Assembly (NCBI RefSeq): GCF_037325665.1
Contig: NC_090245.1
Coordinates: forward strand, 53,032,442 to 53,096,441
From: Littorina saxatilis
Lineage: Eukaryota; Mollusca; Gastropoda; Littorinimorpha; Littorinidae
Reading direction: 5' to 3'
DNA length: 64,000 bases
Shown: piece by piece, positions 33,006 to 42,403 of the stretch
How positions within the stretch are numbered: position 1 is the stretch's first letter
Layout of the letters: each line of letters begins with the position of its first letter
Translations under genes and position numbers: made by a program
The notes under the pieces: generated by a model
The model's input: the letters and a program-made list of their open reading frames with translations, nothing else
What the model was told of the DNA's origin: nothing
Database searches by the model: none

Positions 33006-33603
33006 GCCAGTAAATACAGCACCCTATACTCACTTGACATGTAACATTAACTTAAAACTGAATGTTTCTCCGCCAATTTCAGCGGTACAATTATCTCGAG
33101 GCAGAAAATCATGGCAAGATCTTGTAACAGAAGCAGATTTGTGATGTAATTCGATCGATTTTACCTCAAATTCGATTTATTAGAAAACGCACCGAGCGGT
33201 TACATCCCTTGAATAAGAAAATAAATATTTTGCGTTGAAGCTAATTTCAAAGGGTTGAATAAGAAAATAAATATTTTGCGTTGAAGCTAATTTCAAAGGG
33301 GGGGGGGTGGTGGGGGGGGGGGGTGGGGGGGGGGGGTGAGGGGGAATACATGTGGTCCAAAGTTCAGAGATGAGATTCCCAAAAAAACATTTGGGGTCCA
33401 GGGGCAACACCCCTGGTGGGGTCCGGACGATTCAGAAAAACGGTCCTGGGGATCAACTTTTGAGCGGAATTCCGCGAAAAAGCGGAAGAATCTCATCTCT
33501 GAAAGTTCGATCAGCAGCACCGCTCGGTGCGTTTTCGAATACATCAACTTTGGGGGATAGTCACATACAAGTCACGTGAGTATAGGGTGCTGTATTTACT
33601 GGC
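33006..33603. mobile_element. Inverted-repeat element in GATAD2 5' intron
   Basis: Outer arms of about 35 bp (GCCAGTAAATACAGCACCCT at 33006 and its complement ending at 33603) enclose a second inverted pair built on AAAACGCACCGAGCGGT (33183 and 33517 areas). It also holds a 46-bp tandem duplication (about 33209-33300) and a very G-rich run (33299-33345). No coding capacity. Class unknown. Confidence 0.55.
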
Positions 33604-33609
33604 ATGTGC

Positions 33610-35200
33610 TTAGAATCAGGTTTGTGTTAGACTTAGAGCAAAATTTCATTTACACACATGATGTACGATAAGAACAGTTTAACAGTAGTGATAGTTTAAC
33701 ACAAACACAAGATTCGTAAATCACCACTCTTTAAATTGTAATCTATCCAGGTTTCCCAATTGCTTCGTTTCCGGCCGATTTATGTGGAGCCGGCATGTGA
33801 TGCGCACAAAAAATATTGGCGGTCTAGAAGTGTTGTCTGCGCAATGATCGCGGCGGCTTTCTTGACCGCCAAGGACGACCGCGCACGTTGTGAGACGTCA
33901 TTCGTTAGACCTCAATTGCAATTTGCCTTAGATACAAACATGAGGTAATACAACTGTTCAACATCAGCATGTGAAATGTGAAAATAATCAACCTCTGTGC
34001 CACAACTTCACGTTTTCTAAGAAGAATTTTCAACTTTTTGTTGTCCTCCCTGGAAATATCAATGTTTCCTGTGATCTGTTATTCTGTCATAGTCACTTTC
34101 TAAGCAAGTGTCTAGAACTAAACACAGTCAGATAAATCACACACAACACAACACCGGTCGTACAATTCGTGTCACAACACCACAAAGGAAGCCATGAGAG
34201 GAGATTCCCAGCAATCAGCACCGCTGATTGGTCAATTCGGTAAGAAGTGATCAGAGCGAGGCGCAAATGACAAAGGGTAAACGCAATGACCCGACATTGC
34301 AGATCAAGATAAGCTCAAGCACACACAAACTTTTACACACCAATGACCATGATATACATGCCAAAAGTATTTTGCTCTAAACACTCTCACTAGGGAGTTC
34401 CAATCACACTTTCGTTTAATGACAACCGACTACAGAATCGACCCCAGAAACTCGTAAAAATCAAAGGCAAAATCGCGAAGACTCCTCCTCCCCCCAAAGA
34501 CACGGGGTTATTTGGTGTCTTACCATCAACATATTCCACAACAGTTCATTTCATTTTAAACCCAAACTTATTGTTGATGCCTGAGATGAATATTTCGGTT
34601 GGATCTGAGTGCAAGTGCAACGCTACTGGCAGATCACATGGGGGTTCCCCGAAACTCTGATCTAAACATAGCAAAATCGTTGGGAATCACCCTGTGGAAA
34701 CCTGTGAATTCACAATGATTTGGAGAATTATGAAGCTCTATTTTGTGAAACTGGTCAATATTTTTCGCTCTGACGCGCAAGCAGCATTATCCGAGAAACA
34801 TGCCACAGACATATTTTTAGAATTTTTTCAAAAACTCTTCGTCTTACCTTCGACCGGTGCTAAATGTGTCCTAACCCCCTTTCAAACAGCACAAAGCGTG
34901 AAATGGGCACTAAATCCACGATACAGTTAACTGACAGCTTGTCAACCCTTCAAGCGAGTCGCCATCCACGCTTCGATTCAATTTCAGTGAGTTTCAGCTC
35001 TCCAGGGATCGTGTAGCCTAATATTGTTGGCCCCCCACCATTTTCATTGTTTCTCTTCCTCCATCTTCCATTCCAACATGGCTTCCTTCCTCCAATTTGC
35101 ACATCTTCCATGTGGGGTTCACCATTTCAGTTCCATGGAGCAAACAAACAAATTGTTTACGGGTAAACAACCCATAACTAATGATTGGATTGAGAAGTCA
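33610..35200. other. Upstream region of GATAD2; possible 5' untranslated exon
   Basis: No open frame of note. On the minus strand a good donor (AAG/GTAAGA) lies at about 34848, so 34848 to about 35000 could be a non-coding first exon; a second donor-like site is near 34521. The assignment is weak. Confidence 0.25.
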
Positions 35201-35474
35201 CGTGACCCTTTGAGGCACCAAGCTGCCGCGCATTATGTGACCACCGTTGACCTTCTTTCTTTCTAAAAATAGCCCTCCCGTTTCCATCTTCACTACTTGA
35301 CAGCACTGAACCGCAGGGAAGGAAGGAAGGAGGGACGAAGAACATAAGTGTACAGCATATGTGCAGTGAGTCCGTATGAACTCGGTGAAAGCGGAAAACT
35401 CTTTCTCGACATTTTTTTGCACGGAAACTAGTATGCTTTTCACAAGAATAATGAGACGGTAAATAAAGTTACTA

Positions 35475-35540
35475 ATGGGGTGGGGGTGGGGGGTGGGGGG
35501 GGGGGGAGGAGCGGTGGGGGTGGTGGTGGTGGTGGTGATA
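35475..35540. repeat. G-rich tract
   Basis: Runs of G interrupted by single T (GGGGTGGGGGTGGGGGGTGG and longer) followed by GGT triplets. It could form G-quadruplex structure on the plus strand. Confidence 0.6.
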
Positions 35541-35757
35541 CGTAAAATGAGTAAACTAATAATAAAACCTTTAAAAATGAATAGGTTAACCATGTGCAGA
35601 GACATACATACATCTATGTCTCTGCCATGTGTAACTTAGTAAGTTACAGTCATGTCGTACGAACGGGATCTCTCTCTCCGGCAGTCTCTTAAGTTTATGC
35701 TTGGTATTAAATTTCAATTGGATCAGCGTAGCGTTTTTTCCCATATCAATTTAGTTC

Positions 35758-36350
35758 AGTTAAAGGCCAACATCCAAAAGAATTTTTCTCCTGGAGCGAC
35801 CTAAACTTGAACCCGTCGCTATTCTTGCATGTCTGTTTACTTCGTGTTGCACGCAAAAATTGCGCGACTTCCTTGCCGCGTGGATTGACGAAGCTGTTTT
35901 ATTCTCGTGACTGAAAACACTGCAGTGCGTGCAGTTTTATTCTGTGGGTTCGACAGATCGGTCCAGTAGTTTGGTCTCAATCGCTCTACACACACGCACA
36001 CACACACATACACATACACACACTGGCACACACACACACACACACACTCACACAGGCACACACTAGCACACACACACACACACACGCACACACACACACA
36101 CCCGCTCGGCTTTTTGTCCCCTCTGCCTCACTGATTTGGTTTTGTGTTTATTTCGTAATTATTTTGTTAGTAAATAGTGAACATTGCTTCAATGCCGAAG
36201 CAAAAAACATCATTATTGGTTGTAATTTGCTACCAATTTTAAAACCCGAATATCGTATTACATAGTAATTTTGACAGCAGTTCAAATGTGTAGGCGAACA
36301 TCGGCAGGAATTTTTCTCCTGGAGCAACCTGAACTTGAACCCGTTGTATC
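35758..36350. repeat. Composite repeat block, left of the inverted-arm unit
   Basis: Segment 35758-35955 is an inverted copy of 47640-47810 (a HINE variant 5' region). It is followed by a HINE-type 3' fragment and AC microsatellite (to about 36100). Then comes about 200 bp (36100-36290) that is a direct near-identical copy of 45120-45310, and a second partial copy of the start motif (TTTTTCTCCTGGAGC) near 36310. It looks like debris of several insertions of the same families found to the right. Confidence 0.6.
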
Positions 36351-36475
36351 AGGGCTTGGTCGGTTGATACATAAACATTTCGCTGACCAGTACAAGACAC
36401 ACACCGTCCTGAGAAAGGGGGAGCTAACAACCGTCCTGAAAAAGAGAAAGGGAAATTAACTATGTCTCTCCCTTC

Positions 36476-36549
36476 CTTTTTACATTTAGTCAAGTTTTGA
36501 CTAAATGTTTTAACATAGAGGGGGGAATCGAGATGAGGGTCGTGGTGTA

Positions 36550-36580
<31 letters not shown>

Positions 36581-37369
36581 CTGTCTGTCTGTCTGTGTGT
36601 GTGTGTGTAGAGCGATTCAGACTAAACTACTGGACCGATCTTTATGAAATTTGACATGAGAGTTTCTGGGTATGAAATCCCCAAACGTTTTTTTCATTTT
36701 TTTGATAAATGTCTTTGATGACGTCATATCCGGCTTTTCGTGAAAGTTGAGGCGGCACTGTCACGCCCTCATTTTTCAATCAAATTGGTTGAAATTTTGG
36801 TCAAGTAATCTTCGACGAAGCCCGGACTTCGGTATTGCATTTCAGCTTGGTGGCTTAAAAATTAATTCATGACTTTGGTCATTAAAAATCTGAAAATTGT
36901 AAAAAAAATATTTTTTTTATAAAACGATCCAAATTTACGTTCATCTTATTCTCCATCATTTTCTGATTCCAAAAACATATAAATATGTTATATTTGGATT
37001 AAAAACAAGCTCTGAAAATTAAATATATAAAAATTATTATCAAAATTAAATTGTCGAAATCAATTTAAAAACACTTTCATCTTATTCCTTGTCGGTTCCT
37101 GATTCCAAAAACATATAGATATGATATGTTTGGATTAGAAACACGCTCAGAAAGTTAAAACAAAGAGAGGTACAGAAAAGCGTGCTATCCTTCTTAGCGC
37201 AACTACTACCCCGCTCTTCTTGTCAATTTCACTGCCTTTGCCATGAGCGGTGGACTGACGATGCTACGAGTATACGGTCTTGCTGAAAAATGGCATTGCG
37301 TTCAGTTTCATTCTGTGAGTTCGACAGCTACTTGACTAAATGTTGTATTTTCGCCTTACGCGACTTGTT
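36476..37369 (-). mobile_element. HINE copy, full length, reverse
   Basis: From the hairpin end TTTACATTTAGTCAAG through the GT microsatellite to CGCCTTACGCGACTTG at 37369, directly against the left arm of the inverted-repeat unit. Confidence 0.85.
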
Positions 37370-37624
37370 CTCTCTCTGTTGGCAGCGTGTAATGCAGCTG
37401 GTTAGAAATTAGAGTATTATTTTGCAAAGTGTGTACCAAAAGTTTGTCATGAGCTGCTTTAGGGGCTGTTTAGGGTGTGGGTTGGTTTGATATTTCCTCC
37501 TTGCAGATCAAATCTGTATTCATTTTTGATGTTGTGTCTTATTTTTTGAAAGGAAACATGCAGACTGACTGAACGCATATATATATATGTAACTCATAAA
37601 CACATGGGTGTAGTTATGTTCAAG

Positions 37625-37708
<84 letters not shown>

Positions 37709-38217
37709 ACACACACACAACTGTGTAGATGTATCGTACACCTGATATATTACTCAAACAAAATTGAAGTTCACGAAGAAATCGTTTTATTTCTATGTGA
37801 TTCAAAATCTAGTTTGAATCAGACAACTTGAAACTAGTACAAATATTCAATAAAGTTGCGATGTGAAAATTGACAGGATATCGCAAAAGATAGACAACGG
37901 CAAGATCATTCAAGTATGTACATGCTTGTTAATGTCTACTTAGGCGATGCTCAGAACACTTATTACTTGCCCATTCTAGTTAGATCTTTCGAGATTGAAA
38001 AATGGCGATGAGTTGTAAACAAACCGTGGCAAGAAAAGAAATACTAAACGTATTTGAAAATTTGAGAACAAATCATACGAAACAGATTGACAAACTGAAA
38101 CTTCGAACTCTGTTGATATTTCACGGGAGATGAGGTATGGTGCAAACGTATATAATTATACTGACTACATTTTGTTACGTACTCATCAACAACAGCTAAA
38201 ATCCCGACATAACCAAG

Positions 38218-38302
<85 letters not shown>
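37370..38302 (+). repeat. Left inverted arm
   Basis: Starts CTCTCTCTGTTGGCAGCGTG and runs through two AC microsatellites (37627-37720 and 38220-38302). It is matched in reverse by 45428-46340. The open frames over the microsatellites are chance. Confidence 0.8.
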
Positions 38303-38303
<1 letters not shown>

Positions 38304-39091
38304 GGATGACACATAGGTATTAGGTGCAATACTGTTGGTTTTAAATCGTAGAAAGGCATCCAAGCACACATACACAAACATACTTTTCAAAATGAGCAAC
38401 TTATAAAATATGTTTAGTTGTGAGTTCGTTACAGAAACAGATATAAACGTTGGAGAACATGTTAGTTGTGTAATCATACCATAAGCCGAACCTTCACTAT
38501 CAGCTAGAATCAGTCTCATTTTATGATCTGAAATGGGAAACATTGTTCTTGATCTTCTCAACATATACACTGGGTTTTGACACTCGACATCCCACACTCC
38601 CAGAATTAATTGATCTTGAATTAACTGAGTAATACTAATAAGGCAGATTTACAACTGCATCCTTCTTTTCGCAAGTTGGAATCAGACACTGATATGCATA
38701 AGTAAGAAAATACACAGTCGCGCAACAATACACACAAACTACACGAACGAATTGAAGTTAGTGATCTGCCTATCGTGTACAAAATTAGCCGAACGCATCG
38801 GTATGACTCCAAACAAACAAGGTAAACACATTTGTTGGTCAGCAATATAGTTCGATTGTAACTGCAAAATGTGAAGAAAAAAATTTGTAGCGGATAACAA
38901 CGAAGACTGACACCGTGATATACACGTACGGTATCCCACAAGTTGGACATAAGTGGGCTTATTCGAACATTTCCTGTCCGTTGTCAGGTAGCCAAGCACT
39001 GCTGGAGCGCTTCCGGAAACACACACTCACACACACTCACACACACACACACACACACACATACACACACTGCAGTTGTAAAGTATCAAGT

Positions 39092-41521
39092 TTATCCCCA
39101 CTTATGCCCAACATATGGGATCCCGGCGGGGTTAGGGTAGAGCCCTCTAACTTTTTTTAAAACACAGAGGGGCATTACCTCACGTCTGTGAAATAATGCC
39201 CACTCTCCCTCCGCCATATTTGTCTTTTTTACCAGATAGCGAGGGTCGCTCCAGGCACCGAGAAAGTTTAGCTGGTTCCAGTAGCGACAATAGCTCCGGT
39301 GGCGGATGCCTCTGTTTTGTGGACACGCCGGTTGTCCACATCTGATGAAATCCGCATCCCTGCCTCCCTCGGTGATGCAAGGCGACAAGAGGCAGTGTGG
39401 GCATTCCGATATGTCATCATCTGCTAATGGAACCAGGTCAGGCGGACTGGGGCTGGGCGCTGGAGTATTTTGGGTGGGTGTGGCTGGTACATCTCGTCTG
39501 GCGGTGCAGGTCTTCTTTTGCCTCTCTGCCAGTATACAAAGTAAACAAGTGTCATTGCCAGTTGGCACGCACAAGGGAAATTGGAGAGGTAAGGGGGGGG
39601 GGGGGGGGGGGGTAGTCTGAAGGCAAGCGACTTCCTCGCCGCGTGGATTGACGAAGCTGTTTTATTCTCGTGACTGAAAACACTGCAGTGCGTGCAGTTT
39701 TATTCTGTGGGTTCGACAGATTGACTAAATGTTGTAATTTCGCTTCACGCGACTTGTTATTTATGTATCCAAAACATCATAGAACGTGGTACAATGCATG
39801 AAAACAACGCCGACAGTAAACGAGATGTTATCTGGGCAGTACATTGGGTTGAACTAAAAGAATTCTGCTGAGAATGTACAAAAGAAACAAGTCGCGTAAG
39901 GCGAAAATACAATATTTAGTCAAGTAGCTGTCGAACTCACAGAATGAAAGTGAACGCAATGCCATTTTTCAGCAAGACCGTATACTCGTAGCATCGTCAG
40001 TCCACCGCTCATGGCAAAGGCAGTGAAATTGACAAGAAGAGCGGGGTAGTAGTTGCGCTAAGAAGGATAGCACGCTTTTCTGTACCTCTCTTTGTTTTAA
40101 CTTTCTGAGCGTGTTTTTAATCCAAACATATCATATCTATATGTTTTTGGAATCAGGAACCGACAAGGAATACGATGAAAGTGTTTTTAAATTGATTTGG
40201 ACAATTTAATTTTGATAATAATTTTTATATATTTAATTTTCAGAGCTTGTTTTTAATCCGAATATAACATATTTATATGTTTTTGGAATCAGCAAATGAT
40301 GGAGAATAAGATAAACGTAAATTTGGATCGTTTTATAAATTTTTATTTTTTTTTACAATTTTCAGATTTTTAATGACCAAAGTCATTAATTAATTTTTAA
40401 GCCACCAAGCTGAAATGCAATACCGAACCCCGGGCTTCGTCGAAGATTACTTGACCAAAATTTCAACCAATTTGGTTGAAAAATGAGGGCGTGACAGTGC
40501 CGCCTCAACTTTCACGAAAAGCCGGATATGACGTCATCAAAGACATTTATCAAAAAAATGAAAAAAACGTATGGGGATTTCATACCCAGGAACTCTCATG
40601 TCAAATTTCATAAAGATCGGTCCAGTAGTTTAGTCTGAATCGCTCTACACACACACACACACACACACGCACACACGCACACACGCACACACGCACATAC
40701 ACCACGACCCTCGTTTCGATTCCCCCTCGATGTTAAAATATTTAGTCAAAACTTGACTAAATATAAAAACAAGTCGCGTAAGGCGAAAATACAATATTTA
40801 GTCAAGTAGCTGTCGAACTCACAGAATGAAACGCAATGCCATTTTACTCGTAGCATCGTCAGGCCACCGCTCATGGCAAAGGCAGTGAAATTGACAAGAA
40901 GAGCGGGGTAGTAGTTGCGCTAAGAAGGATAGCACGCTTTTCTGTACCTCTCTTTGTTTTAACTTTCTGAGCGTGTTTTTAATCCAAACATATCATATCT
41001 ATATGTTTTTGGAATCAGGAACCGACAAGGAATAAGATGAAAGTGTTTTTAAATTGATTTGGACAATTTAATTTTGATAATAATTTTTATATATTTAATT
41101 TTCAGAGCTTGTTTTTAATCCGAATATAACATATTTATATGTTTTTGGAATCAGCAAATGATGGAGAATAAGATCAACGTAAATTTGGATCGTTTTATAA
41201 ATTTTTATTTTTTTTTACAATTTTCCGATTTTTAATGACCAAAGTCATTAATTAATTTTTAAGCCACCAAGCTGAAATGCAATACCGAACCCCGGGCTTC
41301 GTCGAAGATTACTTGACCAAAATTTCAACCAATTTGGTTGAAAAATGAGAGCGTGACAGTGCCGCCTCAACTTTCACGAAAAGCCGGATATGACGTCATC
41401 AAAGACATTTATCAAAAAAATGAAAAAAACGTACGGGGATATCAATCCCAGGAACTCTCATGTCAAATTTCATAAAGATCGGTCCAGTAGTTTGGTCTGA
41501 ATCGCTCTACACGCACGCACG

Positions 41522-41558
<37 letters not shown>

Positions 41559-41923
41559 CACGACCCTCGTTTCGATTCCCCCTCGATGTTAAAATATTTA
41601 GTCAAAACTTGACTAAATATAAAAAGAAGGTAAAACAATGGTTGCTGAACATACATAAATTAAAATGATAAAACAAAATTGTGTTCGATCATCAACACTT
41701 TTTGTGTGCAAAGTAACGGTTTTTTTAGTTGGACGTACTGTTTCGTGAGAATAAACTAGACACAGAAAATGCTCGAGAGGTACTTACTTCTGTTTCTCCC
41801 CGACTGAACAAGGTTGATATCTGGCACCCTTTCATATTGGAGATCCCACCCGTAGGCTGTAAACAAGCTTTGAATTGCAGCCTCCTTCTCTTCGTCCACA
41901 CGCAATTGAATGCAAAACGCCAT
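39092..41923 (-). CDS. Cysteine-rich accessory protein with P2X7-ballast-like domain, two exons
   Basis: Exon 1 is 41788-41923 (MAFCIQLRVDEEKEA...) and exon 2 is 39092-39525. The GT-AG intron joins in phase at SGRNR/KRQKKTC to give about 194 residues. After a basic and Pro-rich linker comes a compact cysteine domain: ECPHCLLSPC, CGQPAC, GIRHRSYCRYW, GAWSDPRYL, then REVMPLCVLKKVRGLYPNP and a C-terminal YVGHKW. The order Cys pairs, RH...Y..YW, R.VMP.CV...R..YP, Y.G resembles the C-terminal ballast domain of P2X7 and the many invertebrate proteins labelled P2X7-like; no channel part is present. It starts 480 bp from, and diverges from, the transposase start, so it may be a transposon accessory protein. 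Its function is unknown. The intron is enlarged by HINE insertions at 39626-41625. Confidence 0.6.
39626..39758 (-). mobile_element. HINE-variant 5' fragment
   Basis: Reverse copy of a variant 5' end: GCGACTTCCTCGCCGCGTGG to TTTCGCTTCACGCGACTTG, lying in the accessory gene's intron next to a G run (39595-39612). The same segment occurs at about 35870-35955 and, inverted, in 46341-47810. Confidence 0.7.
39887..40768 (+). mobile_element. HINE copy, full length (tandem copy 1)
   Basis: ACAAGTCGCG start to hairpin end. It runs directly into a second copy at 40769 and shares private variants with it (hairpin arms ATATTTAGTC; a TTTATAAATTTTTATTTTTT stretch). Confidence 0.85.
40769..41625 (+). mobile_element. 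HINE copy, full length (tandem copy 2)
   Basis: Starts at the base where copy 1 ends and ends TTGACTAAATATAAAAA. It differs from copy 1 by few substitutions and by its microsatellite. Confidence 0.85.
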
Positions 41924-42403
41924 GATAAAAACTGTTCCGACCCTTGTAATTTGAATTCAAACGTATACGCGGGAAAGAAAAGCGCGTCTTGACCTCTGGC
42001 AATCCGTGGTAGTTGAATAAGGTGCCGTGCGGGTAGCTCGTTACAATATCCTAGTTTTCATTGGCTCTGCATTGGTCTGTGGTACCAGTGACGTAGCCAT
42101 GTACATGTAGCACGTGATAGGGAGTGCATGCGCAGTTAGCTTATATTCGGGTGGCTGTGGAACAATTCAAATCATATATTTTTGGCGGCGTTGAGGAGCG
42201 GCGGCCATCTGGATTTGTCTCTGGTCTTGTTGTGATGTCAGACACAGTGCTGATAAAAAGTTCCTTCAGCGGTGAATAGTTTTGCTTTCTATATTATGTG
42301 ACAGCAAATCCCGTCAAACTCAGTTTTGATCTGAAATGATCGGCGGTTTATGTTTGTTCAGCTAAGGGACAGCACATTTCAGTGGCATTATTGTGTTTTT
42401 ACA
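41924..42403. promoter_or_regulatory. Divergent promoter region between the two unit genes
   Basis: 480 bp separates the two opposite start codons. No definite TATA box is assigned. The region is GC-richer than its surroundings and carries no microsatellite, consistent with a shared promoter. This is inferred from gene layout only. Confidence 0.4.

Noticed and set aside
37520-38377. Cys/Val- or His/Thr-alternating frames over AC/GT runs, also at 45306-46118 and 44583-45149
   Set aside because: Translations of microsatellites with no non-repetitive domain.
41729-41992. Plus-strand frame of 87 residues
   Set aside because: It is antisense to the first exon of the cysteine-rich accessory gene, which joins in phase with its second exon.
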